Under the pieces are notes generated by a model that made no database searches, was not told the origin of the DNA, and saw only the letters and a program-made list of their open reading frames with translations. Position numbers and translations under genes: made by a program. Of a stretch of DNA of 64,000 nucleotides, positions 36,653 to 50,696 are shown piece after piece. This stretch comes from Solanum dulcamara (taxonomy: Eukaryota > Streptophyta > Magnoliopsida > Solanales > Solanaceae). Numbering within the stretch: position 1 is the stretch's first letter; each line of letters opens with the position of its first letter. The DNA lies in assembly GCF_947179165.1 (NCBI RefSeq), contig NC_077245.1, forward strand, positions 16,028,740 to 16,092,739. Direction: 5' to 3'.

Positions 36653-37249
36653 AGTCTGGATTCCACTAGTACCACTCATGCATTGCATTTATCTCATCTC
36701 ATTGCATTGCATGTTGTTGTGCCTTTATTTTTGAACTTATCTGACGATGTTGATGTATGCCTAAACTTGTGTGTTTACTTTATTTATGTCGTTCTATAAA
36801 AATTGGTGGCACCGATATCAGACTGATTTTTTTGTATACAAATGGAACCATTCCTAGTTTATTGCATATTTAATTAATTTCTAATATCCAGTCGGTCAAA
36901 CTTACTGAGTACATATAGATTGTACTCACTCCCACTTTTGTGTCCCTTTTTGAATGAAGATTTTGGCCATAGTTATTCTCGTGGCAGTTGATTAGGTAGT
37001 GAGATCCAGTGCATTCGGATCACTATTAGTTCTATCTTTATTTGTAGTCTTTACTTTTAATCGGAGACTGAGTTCTATTTACTGTTTCAAATATTGTATT
37101 AGATGGTCTTTATACTTATGACACCAGATTTTGGAATATTTCTTGTGTATTTTCTTACCTTTAGTTTATACCTTGACTTCCCTTTGTGAGTCTCGTATGT
37201 GATTTTTACTTTTTGACTTAGACATCAGGTTGGGTTGGGATGTGTGCCA
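36653..37249 (+). repeat. Repeat D, right part
   Basis: Continuation of repeat D after the family-A insertion: a CATTGCAT-rich phrase, a GTACTCACTCCC region and a G/T-rich end (GGTTGGGTTGGGATGTGTGCCA at about 37228-37249) like the 3' end of a Solanaceae LTR. There is no coding sequence. The LTR reading is inference. Confidence 0.4.
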
Positions 37250-37559
37250 TAGTTATTTTCGATTTTCAGTTCATGATTGAAATATTTTAATATCATAAAA
37301 TTTTTGGTAATTTCTCCTATATTTGTCAATGAAACAATATGAACAGACATTTTAAGAACTACTTTTAAACATCAATAATTCAATATAATAGTTATTTGGT
37401 AGATGAATATTTCATTCTAAACCAGAGGTCTTGGATCTGAGTCCTTCTGGGTATAGAGTTGTCTTTGTTAGGGAGGAGTGTTTTACCTTCAATGTGAAAT
37501 TTTTTGACGCAAATTCAAATTTAGTAGGATTTCAATGTGGATATCGGACTTTGAATAAT

Positions 37560-37590
<31 letters not shown>

Positions 37591-39696
37591 TATTCAATTA
37601 ATTTAAGAAATATCAAACTTTAACTTCTTTGGGGAACATGGAAAAATATGAGGAAGAAAAATTATGCTATGGGTTGTTGAAGATCACAAAGTGTGTTTCC
37701 AAAAGCTTTTTAAGTACCAACAATGTTAGCTGCACAATAGCGTGAATTGGTAACGTGTGCCTATTAATCAGAAATGGGAAGATGAAGGAAGAAGAAGAAA
37801 CTCATCAAGTAGGTGGTGAAACCTAAAACAGATCTGATATGTTTAGTAGGTAATGAGGAAAAGCAAGAGTCGGCAAGCAATGGAACAGTGATCTCTTCTC
37901 CCCTCGAGGGAGGTCACCCCAAACACTAATAGAACAGTAACAGAAACAGGATCCAGCAATGTGACGCATGATATGGTAACTAATATTACTTAGCACAATT
38001 TTGAACAAAGAATTTTAAGAATAACATACTATATTGTCAATAGCGCGGTTATGGTGGGCGGGCGGAGTGAATTTAAAACAACAAATTATGTCATGCAAGG
38101 CAAATTAAAATTTTTGCGGCTCAAGTCTAAATCCATCCCACATCTGCTCCACCCTGCTCCAGTGCTATTCCTATTCCCAACACTTTTCATCTCAGTAAAA
38201 ACAAGAAATATTAGGATTTACCAATTGTGCGTGTTGATGCCAGATGGTTTTGCTGAAGCTAACATTTTCCACAAAACCGAAATGCTGATTACATTTGTTA
38301 ATATATAGTACAATATTTGTAACTCTCATAAGTCTTGTAAGGTAATTGTCATTGTTAAGAATGCCATAAGTTTATTATCGATATTAAATTAAATATCTAT
38401 ACTAAAAATTATGACATTGAATTAAATGTCTGTAAATTAATTTGTGATATATAAGAGGCATAATAATGAATTATTGTATATATCTTTAGTTTCTTGCAAT
38501 TACAGATATTTATAATAAATATTAATTCATATATTCTTATAAAACAAAAACACTATCACATATTAAATTACCAACGAAATTTATATTGTCAGTGCACATA
38601 ATTTAGATAATATAAATTTCATACAAGAATGATAATATGTCAAGAATCGACCTCCAGATATTTCGCTACTTCTCTATAATTGTAGCGATAGAAGAAAGTC
38701 GGGGTCAAATAGAAATATTATTTATATTATCAAGTGGCTTTTATCTTTTTAGAAAGTAAATTATTTTTTTAACTTTAAAAGTACAAAGTAATACTTTTTA
38801 TAAAGAATTATTCATAATACCTTTGTGGTAACCTGATGAGTGTGTAAAAATTAAAGTGACACTGTATATGCTATTTATTTTTTTATGACAAGAAAAACTT
38901 GCAACCGCAACTCTTTAGGTGCACATAGTATAAAACTCCCACTTTCATGCAATAGCTCACAAATCATGTATTCCGGTCTGATTTCTCAGGTAATGATGAC
39001 ACTTACTTCAATGCATCAGTAGGTAAGCCTAACCCATAGCCTGGAGCCTGAAGCAACGGGCTATAAAGTGGAATAGAAACAAATGAAACACAAACCAATA
39101 ATAATGAGAAGAAGGAAGAGCCAACATAGGTACATATCCAAAGAACCATCCCCAAGACCTAACATCAATCGATATTTGAGCATCTAACCAAAATAAGAGT
39201 ACAAGGCTTTTACAATTACAATATAGATACAGAAAATCTTTGAAAGTAAGTAAAGACTAGTCTTAGACCAAAACAAATGGAAATTGACAACTTCGGGAGC
39301 CAGGATCTCACCAAATCTATGAATCCAAGCTTCTCCGTACAAAATCTAAATCACCGACGATAACCCATACTATGATATACAGGGTGCAGAAGTGTAATAT
39401 GAGTACCAAACAAATGGTATTCAATTGCCATAGGTCGGCTGATCCCCACAGATAAAGCAAGTATAAATAACATATAAACAAGGTAAGTACATCACAAGTA
39501 ACTAAGCAGGATCTAACACAAGGTAGAACAAGAAATAAGAGTGAAGAAATAGAATACATGGAGAAAGGAAACAGAGTCAATGAATGCACATGTAAGAGAA
39601 AGACAACAACGTATTTACAACAATGAAGCACTATAGGAGTCAACTAAGCAAGAACAGAAAACTGACGATCATAACTAATTACATAGTCACCTAAGA
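37250..39696. other. AT-rich non-coding DNA with a CT/TA microsatellite
   Basis: About 2.4 kb without a gene I can support. A (CT)n(TA)n microsatellite lies at 37561-37590. The part after about 39000 has the look of antisense LTR or UTR sequence but no identifiable ends. Small open frames (37823-38008, 38051-38308, 39317-39643) lack any gene-like feature. Confidence 0.5.
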
Positions 39697-42589
39697 TGTA
39701 ATGACCTATTCCGTTGTTACTAAAAGTATATGTGCTATGTTATATCCCACATTTTGGTATTTTCGGATAATTCGAGAAAAATCGCGGGAAGTTTAAAATA
39801 AGGCCATATTTTTTTTTGTTTAGCACACAAGTTGCTTATGAAAATTTTGAATTGGAAATATCAAGAATGGCTAGGGAAACAAATATGGACTTGATCACCA
39901 CTTGGGCCTAGGTGGCCATCCATAGTGATGGCCAAAGCCCATATGGATTTTAAAAAAAAGAAGAGAAAAAGACCCAAAAGATGACTTATTGTCATCTTGT
40001 TTTTTTTATTTTCTAGAAGCTTCAAGAAAAAAAAAAGAGAAAAAGAAGTAGATAAGTCCAAAGATGACTTAGTAGTCATCTTATTTTCCATTCCTAGAAC
40101 TTTCAAAAGAAAGAAAGAAGCGAAAAAAAAATTAAGAGAGGAAAAATTGGCATAGCTAAGGATTTCATCCCTTGAAATATTGTTTCAAAAATTATTTCTT
40201 CTAGTATTCCAAGCAAGTTGAAGGCCCTAATCAACATAGAGTGATTGTTGGAACAAGAAGACTATTCATTCTTGCAAGGCAAAATTCTAGCCAAGTTGAA
40301 GAACTAAGTGGAAAAGGTAAGGTTTCAATCTTCTTTATATGTTATGGATGGTTGGTATATGTTGTATTGTGAAGAAATGGTTGAAAAATTTATGAAAATA
40401 TGCATGTAGTTGTGTGTCCAAATATAGGGGTGGTTTGACAAGTTATGGTGAATTGATTCTATTTAGTGTTTTAGTTGTTGTTATGGATTCTATGTTGCTA
40501 ATAAAAGCTTAAGGATCCTTATAAAGTTGTAGTAGTTGGAGACTTGTTTTAGAAGTTTGTAAATTTAATATAATGTTCTTGCATATATGGAAGCTAATAT
40601 TGTTAGTATGATGTGGTTAGTGTGTAAATTATTGGGTTGTGGTAATTGAAATTGAAAGAAGGGATTAGATTGTTATTGTTCTTATTAGAATTGGAAGGTC
40701 TTGGAGAAAGTAGTATATTAATTTGGTATAGTTGTGGTAAATTGACCGAGTTGAATTCTCGGATTGTTGTTTATAAAATTGGCCGAGTTAGATTCTCGAG
40801 GATGGTGTATTTACAGGGGAAGTGCTGTCAAAATTTCGATAGACAAAATGTTAGTTTAGAATGAGGTTCTTGGATACCTATAGCTAATGTTGGCATTCAT
40901 TAATCTTGTTATAGATTTTGGAAAGGCCAAGAGTTAAGTGGGGTGACTAAGGAAGCGGACAAGGTATGTAAGGCTTACCCTTTTTTTTTCAAGGCATGAT
41001 TCCAATGTTATGGTTTCATAAGTGCTTCCATATACTCTTTATTTTCAAAAGCTAGGTGTCAATGGTCCCAAGGAAATGACTACTTTTTCCTATAACCCGT
41101 CAATGTTTTCCAAAATGTCTATAGTTTCCCAAAACAAAGGTTTACAGTATTACAAGCTTTTATGACAATGACAATGGATATGTTTTACAACGACATTTGA
41201 TGATGTCGAGGATGAGAATATGTCTACGATGGCTATGATAAGAACAGCTTCATGTATGTAATGTTTACCCTTCTTTATCTTGGCATGTTTTGACATAAGT
41301 ATATAGAGCTACCCTTTCTTTTGGCATGTTTTTTATGAAACAAGTATATGACATTTTATACAATTTCAAGGAAGTCTTATTCGTAGAGCCACTAGGATGA
41401 CCCATTTTCTTGAGTTTCCAAAGGATATTTTTCTCATGCTTAGATACGTGTATATAATTCCAAAAGTTTTATTTTTATATAATCCATGGTAATTTTTGAA
41501 AGGTACTTGACGTGACTCTTATCTAGATTTTGAATCATAGCTCATTCCGATTATTCTACGAGTCTTGAAAATTGGTCCTATTTGCGTATGTATACGATTT
41601 GGCATCTTACGAGACTGTGACCTTATTCTACATTCTCTTAATATTATCCTTTGTTGATAATCTCATCTTATAATGATTGTTCCTTTAAGGTGAGACAAAG
41701 TGACCATGATTAATCCATAATATAATCGGAGGTTACCGACCTTCCGTCACTCTGATAGATACATGACTTTCGTTGAGCTCTCCTGCATGCTGTCTATATG
41801 TATATGTATATGTATATGGGGGATATGGGGAGGTGTATATGTGGCACTATAGACGCATTCCCACCTGATCAGTTGGAGTAATTTCCATCTCGGACGCGGG
41901 ATGCCTAGAAGCGGGACATATGTGGGCGAGCCGACGTTGATCGGTGATATGACTTTTATTTTCTATGTATATGAAAAAGAAGTGTTTTAAAGGAAAGAAA
42001 AGCATGTATGGCATCTAGCCTAAAAGGGCACTCATATGTACAGGTTACTCTCTTATCTCACTATATGTTCTATGATTCTATGATATGGTTGTTCATACCT
42101 TATGTTCTTTGTTATGCTGATTTTCATGCCTTACATACTCAGTACATTACTCGTACTGACCCTTTTTTTCTCCGGGGGGCTGCATTTCATGCCGCGTAGG
42201 TACACCCAGATGCCAAGAAGTTATTGTAGAAGATGTTCCAACAGGGTTAGCAACTCCACTTGTTCCTGGAGTGCGTCTGAGTCAGTGTATATGCGATATG
42301 ATGTTTCGTTCAAAGTTAGAGACTTTGCATACAGAGTCGTGGGTATAGAGTGTCATCTTTGTAAGCGGCGTCACCAGCCGATATGTTATTATGTCGTATG
42401 TCACGAGTTTTATGGGATGATAGATTTTGAAAAAATTAATAATTTGGAAGCTTAGTTATGTTTTTTTTTCATTTCTTATTGATGTAAAAGTCTAAGGAGA
42501 TTAAGTATGTACTATGAAGCAGCGGGTTCGCTCGGCTCCAAGCATGGGGCCGGGTACCCATCACACCCTATTGATATCGGGGTGTGACA
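39697..42589 (+). mobile_element. Probable solo LTR F (old, gypsy-type)
   Basis: About 2.9 kb beginning TGTAATGACC and ending ATCGGGGTGTGACA, without an internal region or primer site. The 3' third has phrases typical of Solanaceae gypsy LTRs (CTTACATACTCAGTACATTA at about 42122, then a poly-T/G-rich turn). The five flanking bases (TAAGA and TGGTA) do not match, so the element is either very old or its ends are misplaced. Paired AAGATGAC hairpins at 39978-40082 and a (TATATG)n run at about 41797-41818 are inside. Confidence 0.5.
39978..40082. repeat. Two perfect 8-bp hairpins in an imperfect tandem repeat
   Basis: AAGATGAC...GTCATCTT occurs at 39978-39998 (5-base loop) and 40061-40082 (6-base loop), 83 bp apart, each followed by a related TTTTATTTTCTAGAA-like tail. 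This is an imperfect direct duplication in which both inverted repeats have stayed perfect. Confidence 0.8.
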
Positions 42590-43769
42590 TGGTAAAGGTA
42601 TACGAATTTCAATCGTCATAAGACTAGGTTCAATTCCTTGGTATGAGAGTGTATTAGCTGTGAATTAAGGTCATACAATGCTCCTAACACAAAGTTAAGT
42701 TGAAAGTATTTTTCCAACTTAATTTCGGACATAAGTTTAAACTCGGGTAAACTTCAAACAACCATAGTTCGCAGCCTATAATGAATTAGGTGGTAGTGAC
42801 CTATCAAATTAAAGGTCTATGAGTCTTCTTTCCAACTCCATTAAGTTTGCTTTATTTTGATTTTGGAGTAAAACATTGTCCGGCCTGAGGCGCCATGGCG
42901 GGATCCGACGGGCTTGAATTAAAAAGTGCATAATTTTATTATCTCCTTATTCCTTTAAGTACCAAAATTGTTAAGGGTTACCCTAGGCTTGGAGAGAAGG
43001 GAGGAAGGAAATTTTAGCGAAAGGGAGGCTACAACCCACAGATTCATGCCTATCTCCATTATTTTTCCTTTTGTAAGTCAAGGATCATGCTATAATTCTT
43101 CTACAACTGCTTGACACCTAGGTAGTCTACTTTTTCTTAATTGAGCCATTATTAATTATTTCTATCACTTAATATAATGTAGATTGAAGGGAGAATTCAT
43201 GCATATGCCTTTAGGCACAGAGTTTGGATAGTTGGATAATTGTTAATTGTTGTTTAAAGTGGGAATGTATAATGTGGGTTATAATTATTATGTCACTAGT
43301 GATCCAATCTTTGAAAGTTAACCTTGGTGAAAACTGTTAAGAAGGTCAATGACTCTTGTGAGATTAAATGTAGACAATTACTGAGTTATTATGAAATATT
43401 GAGACTTGGGGGTTATGACTATTGAGGTGTATATAGGGATAGGATTATATAATGATTGAGTGTGTTCATGCTTATTATTCTCAGTAGTAACTTGAGTAAT
43501 GTGAATCATGGAATAAAAGGGTGAATATGAACGACTTAGTGTTGACAAATATAATGTCATTAACCTATTTGATTACCTATGGCTGTAGGTGATGATTTTA
43601 CATTCCTGTCTATGTTGTATGTGATTCTTACTATAATTGATAGTATTGTATGAATGTGTGAGACTAGGAGAGATGTAATAAGCTTAATGAAATAAATTTT
43701 GAGATCAATTACATATAATGAACATGTTATTTAATTATGAGAGTATGTGAATTATTAATTATGAATTAT

Positions 43770-44042
43770 GATCGGGTGTCACATGCTGACACACATATAT
43801 ATAAAGATTAGGTGTCACGTTCCTACATAAATACATATATAATGATAGAGTGTCATATGTCGACACATATACATATAGGGATCGAGTGTCACATGCTGAC
43901 ACATATATATATATATAAGGATCAGGTGTCGTATTTTGGCACATATGCATATAGGGACCAGATTCCACATTCCAACACATATATAGGGATCGAGTGTCAC
44001 GTGCTGACACATATACACATAAGAATAGGGTGTTGCATTTCG
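43770..44042 (+). repeat. Degenerate minisatellite with GTGTC...GACAC dyads, copy 2
   Basis: The same units in the same order as 590-870, with point changes such as TGCTGACAC for TGCCGACTC. It runs into the CA/TA microsatellite. Confidence 0.85.
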
Positions 44043-44143
<101 letters not shown>

Positions 44144-45476
44144 CTAACAGTTTGGTATGGATTCCATGAGAGGACCAAGTATGTGTTATGATACATGCTT
44201 ATCATGTGTAATAATGGCTGTGAAAAGACTGAAGGTCCAAGTCTTTATCATGTTGACTGTTATAATTGAGATTGACATTGTGTAATTGTATATTTCTCTT
44301 GAAATGGTAAATTGCTAATGTGTTCTTGTATATGCATGTATGAATTATGCTATGGTTGCTAGAGGCTTATGTATTTTAGGTATGAGGTTGTGGGTAAACA
44401 AATAGAGATAAGTTGATGTATTTTTTAGTGAGATTAGTGACTTAGAGTCAGATATTCATGGTGTCTTATTGATGCATGTGTAAAAGGAAGGCTTGAGAGA
44501 GAATTCAGAGGTTTTTTATCCAAGCACCCGTTATGACGAGGCTGCCATAGCGAGTTACGTCCCGCTATAGAAAGCTAGTACGGTTAAAAGAGGAGTCTTA
44601 GTCCATCTAAATATTTCCATCTTTCAAGTGAGATGCTAATTATTCTAGTCCAGGTGTTGGTGTAAACGTTTAAGGAAGTAGAGTGATTAAACAATGTTAG
44701 TGATGGCCTGTAGTTCGAAAACTCATCTATGTGTTATAAGGGCTAGGCCTTGATCTGGATTAGAGTTGAAAGTGAACTAACTAGAATGGATAAGTATTAC
44801 TCTTGAATGATAGTAAGGAGGTAAATGAGAATTATAAGAGTTTGTGCATAAAAGCTTGGTGGTGTATTTCTTCAATAGAATGTTTTCTTCTTTGTTGATT
44901 TCTTTATATTATGCAGTGAGTATCAGATTGACCGATGATGCCTATCAGTACGTGTTTTTTTAACTAATACTAATCTTTCCATGTTACTTTGCATAGTCTG
45001 GTTGCAAGGTTAGTAAGGTTTCATACGTTAAGATGAAAATGATCTCCGACAACTTCTACTCCTCCTTCCCTATAATGGAAAATGTGTCTTGTTTTATTTA
45101 TACGTTGTGTATCCTGAAAAGCACTTGTACCTGTATATACTACTTCTTTGGGAGGGTTTTCAGTGTATCTTCATAACTATTTTAATTAGTAAAGAGATTT
45201 CTCATGTTTTGTTAACTTCCGCAATTGACTTAATTTTTCAAAATTGGTGTAAGGATTCTTCTATCTAGGTGTTAGAATATATTCCCGCATCGCCCGGTGG
45301 GTTGGGTGGTAACATAAAGACCAATCTAACTCAGCCTAGCAGGGAGTACCAACAATGAAGCCAAACTAAGACCCCCTATTAACTAACTACAAATGCAACA
45401 TAAGATAAGTAAAATTATAGTCAAATAATACCCGCACGGATGCTCATAGCCCCAAAAGGTACAAATAATAACAAAC

Positions 45477-47674
45477 TGTCATGACCCAAGCCTAGGGCCT
45501 AGACATGACATGGCGAATGAGAAACCCGAAAGTACCTCAATCAAGCCTCTTAGCATTCTTTTAGCCTTTCATAGGTAATGATGATAAATAAACAAGAGAA
45601 AATCATAATAGTAAATCTTCAACTTACATATGTCCAACAATACCTCTAACTACTAGATTTAATGGGGCTAAGACAAGTTCCTAGCTCACCCTCAATCATA
45701 ATAGAAGAAATGTCATAGTAAAATATCTTAACATATCATAAACTAGAAAGACAAAGGAGTATTGTTCCCGGAACATGGGAACTCACCAAAAGTAGTCTCC
45801 AATGGAATATCAACTAGCCACGTGGAGGAGAACGAGGAGGAGAACCGATCCCTACATGGTGATATCATGTAGGCAAAAGAGTATGCGTTACTACTTTGAA
45901 TGTATTAAGTTTGTAAGGATGCATGAACATTGAGGAAACATTAAAACATTTATGTAATATGGAACATAATTTAATGTATGCATAATGAATCATATATATA
46001 TATCCTTTTAAATATTCATTTTGGGGGAAATTAACCATAACCGACATTTAACACCATGCGAGCTATTATATGGAATCCAACATAACCCCCTACATTGGCC
46101 GGGGAGACTACTTGCCGGGTAGAACTCCGTCAACTTCATTCATTTCTTTAACTTTAACTTTAAGGGTTATTTATGGATCCATTAACTTACAAGGGCTCCT
46201 ATGTTGGCACATAGTTAATGAGACAAGGGGTTGCTACTAGGATTCCCTTACCGAATCCCACCTCAATGCCTCATTCGGTGCTAAGTCAATCCCACGGAAT
46301 AGTTTAATACTTCAAAATATTTATAGCATATAACTTGAGAATTCAAACATCATATTCGGTAGAATAGCTCATTAAAACATTTGATAATTCAAGTATGCAA
46401 GAATTGTCCTTATAGCATAAAGAATCCATCATTCATATCATTTCATCATTCTTTCATTTCATAAGACTCCCTTTTTGATCATAGATATTGATTTTACAAA
46501 CATTTATTTGGAGTCAAAGCTTTCAAGTCAAACTTTATAAAATAAACATAGTAAAACTAGGTGGGTTCAAATTACTTCAACTTGCAAATATGTATGTAAA
46601 TAAATATTCATAAATACTTTGAAATCCATTCATTAAAAATCATGCTTTAAACAACCCACCATGAATTTCAACAACCTTTAAATAGATAATTAGAGGGTTT
46701 ACTTGTAAATCATCAATTCATACATATAAAATTATGTTGCATCAAAATAGAGCAATAATTATTAGTTTAACCATAATTCATACTATTAAGTAAAAATAAG
46801 AATTAACATAAGAAAATATTACTTGAAATCAAGATATTTAATTGAAAGAGTTTTTGTACTCTCATTGAAACCTTACATACCTGGAAACCGAAGCTTTAGT
46901 TGGTACCGCAAGACTTAATGAACACTCTTGAGTCCTAGCTTCTCTCCTTGCCGGAACGTTTTGTGTACTACCCAGAATATATGAATCACCAAAATAGTAT
47001 TTCTTCACTACTAAGAACTAAAACTATATTTGAGAATGTGTATAGAGAGAAGATTTGCTTGAGAAAGCTTGATGAATAAAATGAGGAAATAAGGTGGGTA
47101 TTTATAGGTGGGAAAGAGGGACCTAACAATAAATAAAATAATTATAAAAAAAAATCCAAAAATTTAATGGAATATATTGATGGCATGGATGATGTTAAAT
47201 GGAGGACAATTTATGTCATGAGTGATGTCAAATGTATCTAGATTTTTCTATGGTAGTTGAAATGAGTTATTTTTGACAGAATACTCTTTTTGGGAGCTGC
47301 GTTTGAATAAGATAAATTCCTTATTAGGATTTGGTGTCTTCATAAGAATTGTAGATATAGAAGTCTAGTTTGATATCGTTCAAGAATCAACCAATTTGGA
47401 TAAACCTACAGTGAGATATTATTTTACTTCAATAAACACTCATTTCCATCACAGCATCCTACCTTACAAAAATTAATTTATTTGACCTACGTAACCTCCG
47501 ATTATTAAAATATGGTATTCATAAAGATTGTAGGCAATGATCCTGTGGTTACCCAGAAATTTGAATCACTCAATTTGGATATTCGTATGAAAAGTTATGC
47601 CCAAAATACAGAGGTTGTATCATGTTTAGGCGAAAATTGAAACATTATATACAACGTTTTTAGGGGATGTTACA
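45477..47674 (-). repeat. Family-B 3' LTR, with 122-bp deletion
   Basis: A 2198-bp LTR. Compared with the 5' LTR and the solo LTR it lacks about 122 bp at 46857-46860, between two TACT repeats (3649-3652 and 3771-3774 in the copy-1 LTR). TATAAATA on the minus strand at 47101-47108. Confidence 0.94.
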
Positions 47675-47678
47675 TTAT

Positions 47679-47687
47679 CTCCCCCTT
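47679..47687 (-). other. Polypurine tract, family B
   Basis: AAGGGGGAG on the minus strand, four bases (ATAA) before the 3' LTR. Confidence 0.85.
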
Positions 47688-47877
47688 GGGAACATTCGTC
47701 CTCGAATGAGAAAAGACTCTGCTTGAGTAGAGTAGAGTGTTAACAAACAACCTATCATTAATGCAATAATGTAATTTAAAATATCGTTTAAAACATATTT
47801 AATAATTTTGCAAGCATATGACAAGAATAGTGGAGATGTAAAGATTTCAATGAATTGAGCAAGGACAACTTAATACC

Positions 47878-50696
47878 TTAGGTTTGGGTATAGGGGAAAA
47901 GATGAGGGTATCTCTTAATCATATCCGCTTCCACTTCCCATGTTGCACTTTCTATTTGTTGATTCCTCCAAAGGACTTTAACAGATGCAACTTCTTTGTT
48001 CCTCAATCTCTTAACTTGCCGATCCAAAATTTCCACAGGAACTTCTTCATAGGTCAAGTTTTCTTCAATATTCACTACTCCCATAGGTACAATGGAACTA
48101 GGATCACTCACACTTTTTTTCAACATAGACACGTGAAACACCAGATGAACCATGGCCATTTCCAATGATAATTCCAACTCATATGCAACCTTACCAATAC
48201 GTCTCACGATTCTATAAGGCCCTACATACCTAGGGCTCAATTTCCCTTTCTTACCAAATTGAACCACACCTTTCATGGGTTAAACCTTCAGATACACTCA
48301 ATCATCCACATTAAACTCAAGATCCCTTCTTCTAGTGTCATAATAGGACTTTTGACGACTTTGAGCCATCTTTAACCTTTCTCTAATGATTTTCACCTTC
48401 TCTAAAGCATCAAGTACCAAATTGGGGCCCAATAAGGTTATCTCACCTACTTCGAACCAACCAATCGATGATCTACATCGTCTCCCATACAAAGCCTCAA
48501 ATGGCACCATCTCAATACTTGAGTGGTAACTATTATTATAGGCAAACTCGATGAGAGGTAGATGATCATCCCAATTCCTTTTAAACTCCAACACACAAGC
48601 CCTTGATATATCCTCTAGTGTTTGAATCGTCCTTTCGGCTTGCCCACCATTTGAGGATGGAATGTTGTGCTCAACTTTACCTTAGTACCGAGACCTTTTT
48701 GAAATGATCTCCAGAAGTGAGAAGTGAATTGGGTACCACGATCCGAAATAATGGATAATGGCACACCATGCAACCTCACCAACTCCCAAATATACAACTT
48801 GGCATAGTCTTCAGCACTATAGGAAGTTTTAACCGGTAGGAAGTGAGCTGACTTAGTCATTCTATCAATAATTACCCAAATCGAGTCATGACGTTTCCAA
48901 GTATGAGGCAAACCCACTACAAAATCCATATTCACATCTTCCCACTTCCAAGTTGGGATTTCAATGTCTTGGGCTAGGAGACCCGGTCTTTGATGTTCGG
49001 CCTTTACTTGTTGGCAATTTGTACATTCGGACACAAACCTTGTTATGTCCTTCTTCATGCCACCCCACCAATACAACTCATTTAAGTCTCGGTATATTTT
49101 TGTTGAACCGGGATGAATGGAGTATCTAGAATTATGATCCTCCATCAAGATAAAACTCCTTAGGCCATCAACATCTGGAACACATATCCGACCTTGGTAG
49201 TATAGAACCCCATCTCCTTTTTGGGAAAAGACTTCTATATTCTTTTCCTTTACCAACTTCTTTAACTTGATAAACTTTGGGTCAAGATCTTGCTTTGATT
49301 TAACATCCACCACCAAAGAGGATTCAGACCTATTTTGAACAAACATACCGCCATCATTAGTACTACCCAACTTCACCCCTAATCTAGCCAATCGGTGAAC
49401 ATCTTTCACCAACTCCCTCTTCCTTTCATCCATATGGGCCACACTCTCCATAGACATTCTACTAAGTGCATCAGCAACCATATTGGCTTTACCCGGATGA
49501 TAGTGCACACTCATGTCATAGTCCTTAAGGAGTTCTAGCCACCTCCTTTGCCTTAGATTAAGGTCCTTTTGGGTGAACACATATTGAAGACTCTTATGAT
49601 CAGTATACACATCCACATGCACCCCATAGAGGTAATGCCTCCAAATCTATAGAGCAAAAACAACGGCCGCCAATTCAAGGTCATGGGTAGCGTAGTTGCG
49701 CTCATGCACCTTTAATTGACTAGAAGCATAGGCTATTACCTTGCCTTTTTGCATTAATACACAACCTAAACCAATCTTTGAAGCATCATATTAAACTACA
49801 AACCCTTCTAATCCTTCTGGGAGAGTCAAAATAGGAGCAGAGGTAAGTCGATCTTTTAAGGTCTGGAAACTCTTCTCACACTCATCTGTCCATATGAATT
49901 TAGATTTCTTTTGGGTCAATTTTATCATAGGAGATGAGATAGAAGAAAAGCCTTTGACGAACCATCTATAGTACCCAGCTAGACCTAAGAAGCTCCTAAT
50001 GTCTGAAGGAGATAATGGTCTAGGCCAATTTTTGACTGCCTCTATTTTCTTAGGATCAACCTTGATTCCATCACCGGACACTACGTGACCAAGAAATGCT
50101 ACCTCCTTTAACCAAAATTCACACTTACTTACCCGTAGTTGGTGGTAGACGGACCGAAGGTCGATCTTGGAGAAGTGACTTGCCCCTTGTAATTGATCAA
50201 ACAACTCATCTATTCTAGGGAGTGGTTACTTGTTCTTAATGGTCATCTTATTTAATTGCCGGTAGTCTATGCACATTCGAAGTGACCCATACTTCTTTCT
50301 TACAAATAGAATGGGAGCACCCTATGGCAAAATACTTGGTCTTATGAACCCCTTCTCTAACAAGTCCTTTAATTGTTCCTTCAGCTCTTTCAATTGTGCT
50401 GGGGCCATGTGGTAAGGAGGAATAGAGATAGGTTGGGTATCGGGGAGGAGATCAATACCAAAATCAACTTACCTTTCGGGAGGGACACCGGGAAGGTCAT
50501 CAGGAAAGACATCGGGGAATTTATTGATTATAGGAACTGACTCAAGAGAAGGACTTTTGTAGTTGACATCCCTAACCCTCACAATATGGTAAATACATCC
50601 CTTAGAATTCATTTTGCGAGCCTTAAGATAAGAAATAAACTGACCCTTAACCATCGAATCACGACCCTGCCATTCAATAACAGGCTCATTTGGAAA
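47878..50696 (-). pseudogene. Family-B pol (RT-RNaseH-integrase-chromodomain), RT core deleted
   Basis: Follows the protease segment. The RT N-terminus has motif A FSKIDLRSVYHQLRV and then jumps directly to SKCEFWLKEVAFLGH, a family block that normally lies some 75-100 residues further on. The FIDD active site and MSFGL block are therefore gone (junction about 50125-50131). RNase H keeps YTDHKSLQY and VADALSR. In integrase the zinc residues (CTNCQQVK) and [10 protein letters not shown] are present, then the frame breaks at about 48660 just before the catalytic Glu block and resumes at 48594. The chromodomain-like end is ILDRQVKRLRNKEVASVKVL...ATWEVEADM, closing at 47878. Several other stops. 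Inactive. Confidence 0.92.

Noticed and set aside
42102..42455. A 117-residue open frame near the end of LTR F (and 40646-40864)
   Set aside because: It sits within LTR-like sequence, has no domain or composition of a real protein, and has no recognisable promoter.
39692..42594. A target-site duplication for LTR F
   Set aside because: The flanking bases TAAGA and TGGTA do not match. I kept LTR F as probable only and do not claim a duplication.
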